Positions 17,301-26,181 of a stretch of DNA of 64,000 bases are shown here, one piece after another. A program made the translations under genes and the position numbers. How positions within the stretch are numbered: the first letter of the stretch is position 1; each line of letters starts with the position of its first letter. Source of the stretch: Thiocapsa marina 5811 (GTDB lineage: Bacteria > Pseudomonadota > Gammaproteobacteria > Chromatiales > Chromatiaceae). Location: contig NZ_AFWV01000003.1 of the NCBI RefSeq assembly GCF_000223985.1, forward strand, positions 186,001-250,000, in the 5' to 3' direction. The notes beneath the pieces are model-generated. The model saw only the letters and a list, made by a program, of their open reading frames with translations, searched no databases and had not been told where the DNA came from.

Positions 17301-18662
17301 ATGGCGCCTCCACTCCCTTCAGGCCTGCCGCTCGAGCTTCTCGAGCGGTTCGGACACTTGCCGCCGGGGTGTACCTTGGCGACATCGCAAATGGGCGGCG
17401 ACGCGGCTTTCTCGGATTCGAACTACAAAGAGGCGCTCGCGGGGCTGCGTGACAGCCCCGATGAGCATGTGTCCGTGTACGTGCACGTCCCCTTCTGTCA
17501 CGTGCGCTGTCTCTACTGTGCGTGCAACACGACCATCACGCACAGCGAGGAGAGGGTCGATCAATATCTCGATGCCCTCGACCTCGAGATGGGGCTCGTC
17601 ACCGACATCATCGGCCGCGGTCGGGTCACCGATCAGCTTCACGTCGGAGGCGGCACGCCCAACCATCTCAACGAGCCCCAACTAGCGCGCTTGATGGAGA
17701 TCGTCGAGCGCCACTTCCGCATTTCCGATCAAGCCTGTACCTCGATCGAATGCAATCCGCGCCGCACCTCGGCCGGGCAGCTCGACCTCCTCTACGGGCT
17801 TGGATTCAAGCGCATCAGCTTCGGTGTTCAGGACCTCAATTCCGACGTCCAGCGTGCCATCGGCCGTGTCCAGTCGCTCGATATGGTGCGCGATGTCTTT
17901 CTGACCGCGCGCGACACCGGGTTCGAGAGCATTAATCTCGACCTGATTTACGGCTTGCCCTTCCAGACGCGGGACGGGTTCCAAGCAACCCTCGACCAGA
18001 TCGTCGCACTCGGTCCGGATCGGGTCGCCTGCTTCAGTTATGCTCACGATCCCGTCAGCAGGCCCCATCAACACGCCATCAGTGCGGATCAACTTCCGAC
18101 GGTCGCCGAGAAGCTGGCCCTGTTTCATCAGGCCGTACAGTCCTTTTCTGCGGCTGGTTATCGCTGGGTCGGTCTGGATGTCTTCGCGCGCGAATCCGAC
18201 GAGTTGACCAGTGCGCAAGATGAACGCCGACTCTATCGGAACGCGATCGGCTACACCCCGATGCCCGCCAAGCATGTGCTTGCCTTCGGTCCAAGCGGCA
18301 TCGGCGAGGTCGGGGGTGCGCTTGTTCAAAACGCGCCCGACCTGAAAACCTGGCAGTCTTGCGTGTCTTCCGGTCTGCTTCCCGTGTCCTGGGGGCGCCA
18401 TCTGAGCGACCAGGACCGGCGCCGCCGCGAGGCCATCCTCTATCTGATGTGTAACCTCGAGCTTCCCGCGGCATCCGCGAAGGGTTTGGAGCGCGAGTAC
18501 GAGAGTCTTTGCCGCAATGGCGGGCGTGGCCTACTCGAGGTGACGGATGACGGGATTCGCGTCACCGAGGAGGGTCGGTACTTGCTGCATGGACTCTGCG
18601 TCGAACAGGACGCGTCTGTCGACTGGGGCAGCACCCAGTGGCGCGCGACGGCCGGGCCTTGA
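17301..18662 (+). CDS. hemN: Oxygen-independent coproporphyrinogen III oxidase
   Basis: HemN decarboxylates coproporphyrinogen III to protoporphyrinogen IX without oxygen, upstream of the Mg branch. The 453-residue protein is of normal length. The radical SAM motif reads CHVRCLYCAC near residue 66, with the extra cysteine typical of true HemN rather than the heme chaperone HemW. GGGTPNHLNEPQLARLM follows. It sits between bchE and bchJ, so this is probably a copy dedicated to pigment synthesis. Its last bases overlap the start of bchJ. Confidence 0.94.
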   Translation: MAPPLPSGLPLELLERFGHLPPGCTLATSQMGGDAAFSDSNYKEALAGLRDSPDEHVSVYVHVPFCHVRCLYCACNTTITHSEERVDQYLDALDLEMGLVTDIIGRGRVTDQLHVGGGTPNHLNEPQLARLMEIVERHFRISDQACTSIECNPRRTSAGQLDLLYGLGFKRISFGVQDLNSDVQRAIGRVQSLDMVRDVFLTARDTGFESINLDLIYGLPFQTRDGFQATLDQIVALGPDRVACFSYAHDPVSRPHQHAISADQLPTVAEKLALFHQAVQSFSAAGYRWVGLDVFARESDELTSAQDERRLYRNAIGYTPMPAKHVLAFGPSGIGEVGGALVQNAPDLKTWQSCVSSGLLPVSWGRHLSDQDRRRREAILYLMCNLELPAASAKGLEREYESLCRNGGRGLLEVTDDGIRVTEEGRYLLHGLCVEQDASVDWGSTQWRATAGP

Positions 18663-19264
18663 ACGCGCCCGCTGAGCTCGGCGCGATAGCGAGGGTCGGA
18701 CCCAACGCCGTCATCCGCGTCGCAGAGGCGTTGGAAGAGGCGCGCGGCCCGGATGCCGTCGCTCGGGTCTTCCGAACCGCCGGCCTAGAGCACTATCTGA
18801 AGACCCTCCCGAGCGAGATGGTCGACGAGCGCGAGGTCACTCGGCTCCAGGCGGCGCTGCGCGAGCAATTGGGTCTCGATGTCGCTCGACCCGTTTCGCA
18901 CGATGCGGGATTGCGCACGGGCGATTATCTGCTCGCCAATCGCATCCCGCGTCCGGTCCAGCGCCTCCTCGTCATCCTGCCGGCCCGCCTCGCGAGCCGT
19001 GTGCTGATCTCGGCCATTCGTCGTAACGCCTGGACCTTCGTCGGCAGCGGCGTCTTCGACGGGAAGCCCGGTCGCCCGACCAGGCTGACCGTGACGGATG
19101 GTCCGATCTGTCGAGGCGCTTCGGCCGACGAACCTCTCTGCGATTTCTACGCCGGGAGCTTCGAGCGCCTGTTCTCCAGGCTCGTCCACCCGAACGCGCG
19201 TGTCACCGAGGTTGCCTGCCAGGCCAGCGGTGACGAATCCTGCGTGTTCGAGGTGCGATGGTAG
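18638..19264 (+). CDS. bchJ: BchJ-type 4-vinyl-reductase-domain protein
   Basis: A ~208-residue protein of the 4VR (V4R) domain family. BchJ was first proposed to be the 8-vinyl reductase; later work on other organisms gives that activity to BciA or BciB, and BchJ appears to act as an accessory or substrate-channelling factor. Seen here: LPSEMVDEREVTRLQAALRE and the C-terminal V4R block with FYAGSFERLFSRLVHPNARV and TEVACQASGDESCVFEV. The start is uncertain: GTG (used) or the TTG at 18659 that overlaps the hemN stop as TTGA. Confidence 0.87.
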   Translation: MARDGRALNAPAELGAIARVGPNAVIRVAEALEEARGPDAVARVFRTAGLEHYLKTLPSEMVDEREVTRLQAALREQLGLDVARPVSHDAGLRTGDYLLANRIPRPVQRLLVILPARLASRVLISAIRRNAWTFVGSGVFDGKPGRPTRLTVTDGPICRGASADEPLCDFYAGSFERLFSRLVHPNARVTEVACQASGDESCVFEVRW

Positions 19265-19295
19265 CGCGTCTTTCGTGAGTGCCGGTCCAGATCCG

Positions 19296-20681
19296 ATGGA
19301 CATTCTCGATCTCCGGCTCCCATCCCAACCGGATTCGGCCTATCGCGCCGTTCTCGTCGGCGGCGAGCGATGGGACGGTTCGATGCTCGACGCGCGCATA
19401 CGGCAACGGGCCTCGTTTCTCCAGGCTCGGGGTCTTGAGCCCGGCCACGTCGTCCTCTGTCCCGACGGCCCCGTCCTTGATGTGCTCTTGATGAGCAGCG
19501 CCGCAGCGCGGCTCGGTGTTGCCGTGTTTCCCTTTCGTGCCGGCCTCGGACGCGCGGAATTGGATGTACTGGCTGTCGCAACGGGGACCGAGTGGCGATG
19601 GCAGCCCGAGTCCGGTGACCTTGTGAGCACGGGTGTCCTTTCCGCGGCGATGATCCCGCAAGAAACGCCGGTTGCTCGATTGGTCAAAACGAGCGGCAGC
19701 AGCGGCCAACCTAAGGTCGTCATGCTGAGCGCGAAAAATCTCCAGGTCTCGGCCGCCGCCGTCAATCGACAGCTCGGGTTCGGCGTCGACGATGTCTGGC
19801 TCTGTTGTCTTCGATTGAGCCATGTCGGCGGGTCGGCGATTCTTGATCGCACTGCGCTTGCGGGGGCGAGTCTTGTTCTGCACGAACGCTTCGACGCGCA
19901 AACGCTGGCCGAGGATCTGCGCCGGCATGCCGTGACCCATATCTCCCTGGTGCCGCCGATGCTGGACCGTCTCTTGGATGTCGGCGCGACCCCGCCCAAG
20001 AGCCTTCGCGTCCTCTTGGTGGGCGGCCAGGTACTAAGCCCGGCGCTCGCCGAGCGCGCGCTGGCCGCGGGATGGCCGCTCTATCTCACCTATGGAATGA
20101 CCGAGACTGCATCCCAGATCGCGACCTCGGCCCGTGCACTGGAGCGCGTTTGCGTTGATGGCAGCATCGGCCCGCTCCTTTCCGGCGTCGAGATCGCCTC
20201 CGGCCCGCCTGCGACCAGTCCGGCTCGCTTGAGAGTCCGCGGTCCGATGGTCATGATCGGCTATGCAAATCCGCAGCGCCTGCCGGGGCGGGGCCTCGAT
20301 GACGGCTGGTTCGAGACCTCGGACCTCGGCGGCGTCGGCGTCGACGGTGAGCTGCGGGTTGGCGGGCGAGCCGACGAGGTTTTGGTCATCGGCGGCACCA
20401 ATGTCTCGCTTTCCCGGGTCGAAGCCGTGCTGTGTCAGGCTCCGGGTGTTGCCGAGGTGGTGGTTGTCGCACTCGATGATCCGGTTTGGGGCCACCGCAT
20501 GGTTGCGATCTATCGCGGCAAACCGGACGAGCCGGCTCTTTGTTCCTGGTGCGAGCAAGCCTTGTCGGGCGCCGAGCGCCCTCGCGAGTTTAGGCGAGTC
20601 GCCGAGCTTCCGCTCCTTGATTCCGGAAAATATGACCGGAGCCTGATCCGCGCCATGGCGCAAACCGCCTCGAAGGCTTGA
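19296..20681 (+). CDS. MenE-like acyl-CoA ligase (adenylate-forming enzyme)
   Basis: A 461-residue enzyme with all core motifs of the AMP-binding superfamily: KTSGSSGQPKVV (P-loop) near residue 130, YGMTETAS, GWFETSDLG, GRADEVLVIGGTNV and GKYDRSLI with the catalytic lysine. The region LRLSHVGGSAIL...HISLVPPMLDRLL resembles O-succinylbenzoate-CoA ligase (MenE), which acts in menaquinone synthesis. Chromatiaceae reaction centres use menaquinone at QA, so a MenE role would fit the location after bchE-hemN-bchJ. This is inference; another carboxylate substrate is possible. No strong ribosome-binding site is seen; an in-frame GTG at 19275 is an alternative start. Confidence 0.72.
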   Translation: MDILDLRLPSQPDSAYRAVLVGGERWDGSMLDARIRQRASFLQARGLEPGHVVLCPDGPVLDVLLMSSAAARLGVAVFPFRAGLGRAELDVLAVATGTEWRWQPESGDLVSTGVLSAAMIPQETPVARLVKTSGSSGQPKVVMLSAKNLQVSAAAVNRQLGFGVDDVWLCCLRLSHVGGSAILDRTALAGASLVLHERFDAQTLAEDLRRHAVTHISLVPPMLDRLLDVGATPPKSLRVLLVGGQVLSPALAERALAAGWPLYLTYGMTETASQIATSARALERVCVDGSIGPLLSGVEIASGPPATSPARLRVRGPMVMIGYANPQRLPGRGLDDGWFETSDLGGVGVDGELRVGGRADEVLVIGGTNVSLSRVEAVLCQAPGVAEVVVVALDDPVWGHRMVAIYRGKPDEPALCSWCEQALSGAERPREFRRVAELPLLDSGKYDRSLIRAMAQTASKA

Positions 20682-20756
20682 ATCCAGAAGACTTGTGTTA
20701 TCCCCCGCCGCTCCTCGGCATCCCAATCACAGAGTCGGCTGACCACAAGAATTAGA

Positions 20757-20800
20757 TGTAAATCAGCCTTGACACATGCGACTGTCAGGTTAAACTAACA
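20757..20800 (+). promoter_or_regulatory. pucBA-1 promoter with paired PpsR boxes
   Basis: TGTAAATCAGCCTTGACA (20757-20774) and TGTCAGGTTAAACTAACA (20783-20800) are perfect TGT-N12-ACA sites, 26 bp centre to centre. The first ends in a consensus -35 (TTGACA), and the second contains a -10-like TAAACT; the spacer is 16 bp. PpsR bound to both would cover the polymerase site. This leaves a leader of roughly 130 bases before pucB. Confidence 0.85.
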
Positions 20801-20933
20801 CTCGTGGATCGCACCTCGCATCCGGGTTTCCCGGACTCGACGGCAAGCAGGCAGCGCCTTCCACACGTCGGAGTGTCCTGTCCGGGATCGCCGGGCGGCA
20901 CTCGCACCAATCCCTCAGCCGGAGGTTATTTCG

Positions 20934-21077
20934 ATGGCCGAAATGAAGAACCTGTCGGGTCTCACCGACGAGCAAGCGAAGGAGTTCCACGAGCATTGGA
21001 AGCATGGCGTGTGGAGCTGGGTCATGATCGCGACTCTGGTCCACGTGATGACGTGGGTCTACCAACCCTGGTTCTGA
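20934..21077 (+). CDS. pucB: LH2-type light-harvesting beta polypeptide, copy 1
   Basis: A 47-residue single-helix antenna protein: MAEMKNLSGLTDEQAKEFHE, then the membrane helix with the bacteriochlorophyll-ligating histidine in ATLVHVMTWVYQPWF. A strong GGAGG lies upstream. The N-terminal EQAKEFHEHWKHG block and partner alpha chain differ clearly from the puf-encoded LH1 betas in this window, so it is assigned to LH2. Nearly identical betas occur at copies 2 and 3. Translation is probably coupled with pucA, 25 bases downstream. Confidence 0.93.
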   Translation: MAEMKNLSGLTDEQAKEFHEHWKHGVWSWVMIATLVHVMTWVYQPWF

Positions 21078-21102
21078 GCTCTGAGCGACAAGGAGAATAT
21101 TT

Positions 21103-21363
21103 ATGCAAGTCCCGTATTTGATGGCCGACCCCTCCATTGCCAAACCCGATCATCCAGAAGAAGACTGGAAGATCTGGACCGTGATCAACCCGGCCACCTG
21201 GATGGTCCCGTTCTTCTTCATCCTGTTCATCCAGATGTGGTTGGTCCACTCCTACGCGTTGAGTCTGCCGGGCTACGGCTTCAAAGACAGCGTGCGCGTC
21301 GCCGAGCCCGCTGCGATTGCCGCCCCGGCTCCGGCCGCTCCGGCCGCTCCGGCTGCCCAGTAA
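21103..21363 (+). CDS. pucA: LH2-type light-harvesting alpha polypeptide, copy 1
   Basis: 86 residues. A soluble head MQVPYLMADPSIAKPDHPEE precedes the helix DWKIWTVINPATWMVPFF, continuing to the ligand histidine in WLVHSYALSLPGYGFKD. The INPATW segment is LH2-like rather than the DPRR/NPRP of the LH1 alphas here. The C-terminal tail is an Ala/Pro run (PAAIAAPAPAAPAAPAAQ) and is the part that differs most between the three copies. AGGAG lies 12 bases upstream of the ATG; a second in-frame ATG at codon 7 is possible. Binds bacteriochlorophyll a and carotenoid in the membrane ring. Confidence 0.92.
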   Translation: MQVPYLMADPSIAKPDHPEEDWKIWTVINPATWMVPFFFILFIQMWLVHSYALSLPGYGFKDSVRVAEPAAIAAPAPAAPAAPAAQ

Positions 21364-21371
21364 GCGGCGCC

Positions 21372-21393
21372 ATCGGCTGAGTCCTCAGCCGAT
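21372..21393 (+). terminator. Hairpin directly after pucA-1
   Basis: ATCGGCTGAG-TC-CTCAGCCGAT is a perfect inverted repeat starting 9 bases after the stop. No U-tract follows, so it may stabilise the pucBA transcript or attenuate read-through into the P450 operon rather than terminate fully. Confidence 0.55.
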
Positions 21394-21863
21394 TCCTCGC
21401 GGCCTGGGAGGCTGTCCGACTTCGGTGCGCAACGCGCTCGTACGCGAGTTTCCGCGGTTTCGAGCATGTCGAAGCCGCCGAAATTTGCGTAGTGCATCGG
21501 TTTTGATCATTACGTGACCGGTTTTCGGCGATGACCAGGCCGAGATCCGACAAGTCGGACAGACTCCTGGCGGCGGTCCTTCGGACCTGAGCCCAGGTCA
21601 CCGGCGGCGCATCCCCGCCTGTGCACCGGCTGAAAAAGCCCGACGACGGCCGGAGTTGTCGCTCCGGCCGCGGGCGAGGGCGTCGTCTAAGCGCTGGTCT
21701 TCGCAATACCGGAATACAGCTAGACCAAGGCCGACGACGTGAAGCTCGCGCAGACGACTGCGGCAGCGCCGACACAAACAGCACAGTGAATCAGTGCTTG
21801 GTCGTTGACCTGGATGCTTAAGCGGCCGGGGCCGCGACGAACCACCGCCGGTCAGAATTGATC
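21394..21863 (+). other. pucA-1 to P450 spacer
   Basis: About 470 bases without a recognised gene. It contains an imperfect hairpin (GCGGTTTCGA / TCGAAGCCGC, 21454-21478) and no TGT-N12-ACA pair. The P450 promoter, if separate from that of pucBA, was not identified. Confidence 0.4.
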
Positions 21864-23240
21864 ATGCACCTGCATCCCGCAACCGACCCCGTGACACCGC
21901 CCGACCAGGTCGTCGCCAAACCGCCGACCTTATCGGGCTTTGCGTCCCTGCCCCCCCTGTTCCGGCGGGATCTCCTGACCTTGTTTGCGCGGGCCTCGCA
22001 GACGCCGTTCGTTCGTCTCGACTATCTCGGCTTTCGGCTGTTTCAGCTCAACGATCCGGCACTGATTCGGGAGGTGTTGCTCGACAAGGAGCGTCGCTAT
22101 CGTAAAGGCCGCCTGATGCGTCGGCTCAGCGCCGTGACTGGCGAGGGTTTGCTGATCAACGACGGCGAGCGCTGGAAGAAGCATCGCCGTCTCGCCAATC
22201 CGTCCATGTCCGGTCGTCGCCTCGACGGCTATGCGCCGGCGATGGCCGAATCAGCTCGACTCCTGGTCGAACGCTGGCGTGCCCTTCCGGCGGGACAGTC
22301 GGTGGATTTGATCGCGGAGATCTCCCGCACGACACTCATCGCCTTGCTGCGGACGCTCTTCGGCATCGACTACGACGCGCGCTACGCGGATGTCAGTGAG
22401 GTCATTCACCGCCTGCTTGATGCTCTCGTTCAACGCGGAAGCAGCCTCCTCGCACCGCCGCTGAGCTGGCCGACGCCTGCCAACCTACGTTTTCGGCGCA
22501 AGATCACCGAGGCGGAAGCGATCCTGGCGCGCATCATCGACACCCGTCGCCGCCATCTAAACGACGACCGGGACCCGAGCGATCTGCTCGGCCAATGGCT
22601 TCGCCAGCGCGAGCAAGACCCAGAGCATTTCACCCCGGACGAGATGCGCGACGAGCTCATGACCATGCTCATCGCCGGCCATCATTCGCTCGCGATCGCG
22701 CTGAGCTGGGCCCTCTGGGAGATCGCCGGCGACCCGGGCCTGCAGCAGCATCTGCGCGCCGAGGTGGACCCGCTGGAGAAGGCGCCAACCGATGCCGCCG
22801 CGGTGCAGGCCCTGCCGTTGACCCAGGGCGCCTTCCTGGAGGCGCTCCGTCTCTACCCGCAGCCGCCGATCCTGCTCCGCGATGCCGTCAGCGACCATGT
22901 TCTTGGCAATTACCGCATCCGTGCCGGCGATCAGCTCATCATCAACATCCTCGCCATCCACCACGACCCGCGGCTCTGGCCGGAGCCTTATCGCTTCCGG
23001 GCGGATCGCTACCCAAACATCAATCCGGACCATCTGATGCAGGCGCATCATCTGGGCTTCGGGGGTGGACCGCGCAGTTGTATCGGGCGTCGCTTCGCCC
23101 TGATCGAAGGCACCCTGCTGTTGGCCCATCTCGTGCGCGGACTGCAGCTTGATCGTGCTACCGCGGGTCCGATCGAGCCTCGCTTCGCCGGCATGATGGT
23201 GCCCTCGGCACCGCTGCTGCTGCATGTGACCCCGCGTTGA
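21864..23240 (+). CDS. Soluble cytochrome P450 of unknown substrate
   Basis: 458 residues with the heme-cysteine loop FGGGPRSCIGRRFALIEG near residue 400, the K-helix ExxR as EALR, and an upstream GLLINDGERWKKHRRLANPS segment (C-helix W/R that contact heme). It lacks an N-terminal membrane anchor. The I-helix reads MLIAGHHSLAIALSW where AGxET is usual: the acidic residue is His and the Thr is Ser, which could alter oxygen activation. It is the first of three overlapping genes with a methyltransferase and dxs, next to pucBA, so an isoprenoid or carotenoid substrate is a reasonable guess only. I start at ATG 21864; a TTG two codons earlier is possible. Confidence 0.88.
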   Translation: MHLHPATDPVTPPDQVVAKPPTLSGFASLPPLFRRDLLTLFARASQTPFVRLDYLGFRLFQLNDPALIREVLLDKERRYRKGRLMRRLSAVTGEGLLINDGERWKKHRRLANPSMSGRRLDGYAPAMAESARLLVERWRALPAGQSVDLIAEISRTTLIALLRTLFGIDYDARYADVSEVIHRLLDALVQRGSSLLAPPLSWPTPANLRFRRKITEAEAILARIIDTRRRHLNDDRDPSDLLGQWLRQREQDPEHFTPDEMRDELMTMLIAGHHSLAIALSWALWEIAGDPGLQQHLRAEVDPLEKAPTDAAAVQALPLTQGAFLEALRLYPQPPILLRDAVSDHVLGNYRIRAGDQLIINILAIHHDPRLWPEPYRFRADRYPNINPDHLMQAHHLGFGGGPRSCIGRRFALIEGTLLLAHLVRGLQLDRATAGPIEPRFAGMMVPSAPLLLHVTPR

Positions 23241-24157
23241 GCGAATCATCCAACGCCGATACTCCGAGCACTGGCGGCGCTGCGCCGGTCGCGCCGACGC
23301 TCGACGGCGTCAGCCGCACCCTACTGATCCCGTTGCTTGCCCGCGCCGAGGCCCAGTCGCTGTGGCCCGGGGTCGCATTCGACGATGCCGCAGCGCGCGA
23401 CCTGGCGGCAAGGCTTGCTGTCGATCGCGCCGAGGTGGGAACGGACCCTTTCCCGATGCGGCTCTGCATCAGCCGCTCACTGGCGATCGAGGAAGCGCTC
23501 GGTACATTACTGAGCGAGCCGATTGAGCGCACCCTGGTGCTGCTCGCCTGCGGTCTCGATACCCTTCCTGTGCGGCTTGATGCAACCCTCGCACCCGCAC
23601 GGCGGGCGCGCGTGCGCCGCTGGGTCTGCGCCGACCTGCCGCCGGTCGTGGCGCTACGCGACCAGCTCCTGCCGGCGTCGGAGCGGATTCGGCACGTCCG
23701 CGCCGCGCTGCCCGATCAGCTCGATGAGATCGCCGCAGCACTCGACGAGACGCGGCCGGTGTTTATCCTGGAAGGGGTTCTGCCCTACCTCGATGCTGCG
23801 CAGGTTGCAGACTGTCTCGCCGCCCTTGGCAGGCTGGCGCCCGCCGGGGCCGATCTCCTGGTCGATGGCTACCATCCGGCCTTGCTCGCCTTCTCGAGGC
23901 TTGGCAACACCTTTCGGCGGATGCGCACCCGCTTCCGCTTTGGCATCGCGGACCCGCGCGATTACGCCGGGATGGCCCCGCGCATCCACTTTCACGCGCA
24001 GCAGAATCTGTTGCGTCCCCTGCCCTGGCATCACCGCAAGCGTGCCTGGCTGCCGTCGCTCGCCGCTGGCGGCAAGCCGCTGGCCACGCTGGCGCAGCTC
24101 GAACTCACGCCGAGTGCCGAGGGCGTCAACTCGTTACGGAGCGTCCGCCATGACTGA
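23237..24157 (+). CDS. SAM-dependent methyltransferase (LCMT/TcmP-like)
   Basis: A ~306-residue protein of the leucine carboxyl methyltransferase/polyketide O-methyltransferase superfamily. Motif I is [13 protein letters not shown], and [20 protein letters not shown] matches the family's conserved post-motif. The substrate is unknown. The TTG start overlaps the P450 stop (TTGA), and its own stop overlaps dxs by 8 bases, so the three are translated as a unit. Together with the P450 it suggests hydroxylation followed by O-methylation of a small molecule, by inference from neighbours. Confidence 0.82.
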   Translation: MSESSNADTPSTGGAAPVAPTLDGVSRTLLIPLLARAEAQSLWPGVAFDDAAARDLAARLAVDRAEVGTDPFPMRLCISRSLAIEEALGTLLSEPIERTLVLLACGLDTLPVRLDATLAPARRARVRRWVCADLPPVVALRDQLLPASERIRHVRAALPDQLDEIAAALDETRPVFILEGVLPYLDAAQVADCLAALGRLAPAGADLLVDGYHPALLAFSRLGNTFRRMRTRFRFGIADPRDYAGMAPRIHFHAQQNLLRPLPWHHRKRAWLPSLAAGGKPLATLAQLELTPSAEGVNSLRSVRHD

Positions 24158-26072
24158 TACCGAGCCTTCGGCCCCGCCACAGTATCCGCTCCTCGACTTG
24201 ATCGATGATCCAACCGATCTGCGTGCCCTCCCGAGCAGTGCCCTGAGGCCGCTGGCGAGCGAGCTGCGCGCCTTCTTGATCGACAGCGTCTCGCGCACCG
24301 GTGGCCATCTCGCCGCTGGACTCGGTGTGGTCGAGCTCACTATCGCCCTGCATCGCGTCTTTGACACGCCGCACGATCGCATCGTCTGGGATGTTGGCCA
24401 TCAGGCCTATCCGCACAAGATCCTCACTGGACGCCGCCAACGCATGGGAGGCTTGCGCCAGAAAGGCGGGATCTCGGGCTTCCCGAAACGCTCCGAAAGC
24501 GTCTACGACACCTTCGGTGTCGGCCATTCGAGCACGTCGCTGAGCGCGGCACTCGGAATGTCCATCGCCGCGCGGCTCAAGGGCGAGTCGCGGCAGGTCG
24601 TCGCCGTGATCGGCGACGGCTCCTTGGGCGCCGGCATGGCCTTCGAGGCATTGAATCACGGCGGTCCACTCGACCCGGACCTGCTCGTGATCCTGAACGA
24701 CAACGAGATGTCGATCAGCCCGCCGGTGGGCGCCCTCAGCAAGCACCTCGCCAGTCTTCTGAGCGGGCGCACCTATACCAACGTGCGCGAAGGCAGCAAA
24801 CAGGCGCTTGCGAGTCTGCCCGAGCTGCGCCAGTTCGTCGGCCGTTGGGAAGAACATCTGAAGGGGATGTTCATGCCGAGCACCTTATTCGAGGAGCTCG
24901 GCTTCAACTACATCGGGCCGATCGATGGTCACGACCTCGACGCCGTCATCGCCACACTGACCAACATGAAGCAGATGCCGGGACCACGCCTGCTGCATCT
25001 GATCACCCAGAAAGGGCGCGGCTACGCCCCGGCTGAGCAGTCTCCTACCCGCTACCATGGGGTAACCCCGTTCGATCGCGCGACCGGCAGGATGCACAAC
25101 AAGCGCGGCACCGGGCCGACCTATACAGAGGTCTTCGGTGAATGGATCAGCGACGCCGCGGCGCGTGATGCCCGGCTGATCGGAATCACACCAGCTATGC
25201 GCGAGGGCTCCGGGCTCGTGCAATTCTCCGAGCGTTTTCCGGATCGCTACTTCGATGTCGGCATCGCCGAGCAGCACGCCGTCACCCTTGCCGCGGGCAT
25301 GGCCTGCGAGGGACTGAAGCCAGTGGTCGCGATCTATTCATCCTTCCTCCAGCGCGCCTATGATCAGCTCGTGCACGACGTCTGTCTGCAGGGTCTCGAT
25401 GTCACCCTCGCGGTCGATCGCGCCGGGCTCGTTGGCGCCGATGGCGCGACCCATGCCGGCAGCTTCGACCTCAGCTTCGCTCGCACCCAGCCCAATCTCG
25501 TCATCGCCGCCCCGGCCGACGAGAACGAATGCTGGCAGCTGCTCGAAACCGCCTATCAGCATCCGGGTCCGGCCCTGGTGCGCTACCCGCGCGGCACCGG
25601 CCCCGGCGTCGCCCTCAAGCGCGGAGCCGAGACATTACCCATCGGTCGTGGAGAAATCAGGCGCATGGGACGCGATATCGCGCTGCTCGCCTTCGGTAGT
25701 CGCGTCCCCCCCGCCGAAGAAGCGGGGCGGATACTGGAGGCTACCGTCGCCAACATGCGCTTCGTCAAGCCCTTGGATGAGGCACTCATCCTCGAACTCG
25801 CCGATCGCCATCGGCTGCTGGTCACGGTCGAGGAGAATGCGATCGCAGGCGGTGCCGGCTCTGCCGTTTCCGAGGTGCTCGCCGCGCATGGCCTGAATGT
25901 CTACTGCCTGCACCTCGGGCTGCCCGATCTCTGCCTAGAGCAAGCCGGGCATGAGGAACAGCTACGCGTCTGCGGCCTCGATGCCGCCGGCATCGTGTAT
26001 AGCGTCAGGATGGAGATGGAGCACATCGATCTCTGCGCCGAGGCCCCAAGGCTCGATCAGCGCGCAGCCTGA
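24150..26072 (+). CDS. dxs: 1-deoxy-D-xylulose-5-phosphate synthase
   Basis: The thiamine-diphosphate enzyme that condenses pyruvate and glyceraldehyde 3-phosphate, the entry and flux-setting step of the MEP isoprenoid pathway. The 640-residue protein is full length: the ThDP motif [18 protein letters not shown] continues to NDNEMSIS; the transketolase pyrimidine domain has [18 protein letters not shown]; and the C-terminal domain is intact. It probably supplies precursor for carotenoids and the bacteriochlorophyll tail. It may be a second, pigment-dedicated copy; whether another dxs exists elsewhere cannot be told. Confidence 0.95.
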   Translation: MTDTEPSAPPQYPLLDLIDDPTDLRALPSSALRPLASELRAFLIDSVSRTGGHLAAGLGVVELTIALHRVFDTPHDRIVWDVGHQAYPHKILTGRRQRMGGLRQKGGISGFPKRSESVYDTFGVGHSSTSLSAALGMSIAARLKGESRQVVAVIGDGSLGAGMAFEALNHGGPLDPDLLVILNDNEMSISPPVGALSKHLASLLSGRTYTNVREGSKQALASLPELRQFVGRWEEHLKGMFMPSTLFEELGFNYIGPIDGHDLDAVIATLTNMKQMPGPRLLHLITQKGRGYAPAEQSPTRYHGVTPFDRATGRMHNKRGTGPTYTEVFGEWISDAAARDARLIGITPAMREGSGLVQFSERFPDRYFDVGIAEQHAVTLAAGMACEGLKPVVAIYSSFLQRAYDQLVHDVCLQGLDVTLAVDRAGLVGADGATHAGSFDLSFARTQPNLVIAAPADENECWQLLETAYQHPGPALVRYPRGTGPGVALKRGAETLPIGRGEIRRMGRDIALLAFGSRVPPAEEAGRILEATVANMRFVKPLDEALILELADRHRLLVTVEENAIAGGAGSAVSEVLAAHGLNVYCLHLGLPDLCLEQAGHEEQLRVCGLDAAGIVYSVRMEMEHIDLCAEAPRLDQRAA

Positions 26073-26095
26073 GGCGACGGATAACGGATAGTCAA

Positions 26096-26181
26096 CACAC
26101 CGCGCCCGGTGCGGTATGCGAAATTTGCCGAGTGGCTTGGCCGCGCCAGCTCCGACGACTGTCGGCGCTGGCCCGGTTTAA
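26096..26181 (+). repeat. 86-bp hairpin repeat, copy B
   Basis: Reads CACACCGCGCCCGGTGCGGT at the start with ATGCG following, then a long hairpin GCGCCAGCTCCGAC / GTCGGCGCTGGC, and ends CCCGGTTTA. It sits between two converging genes, 24 bases after dxs. Its terminal TTA is the stop codon (TAA) of the gene on the minus strand. Confidence 0.85.
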
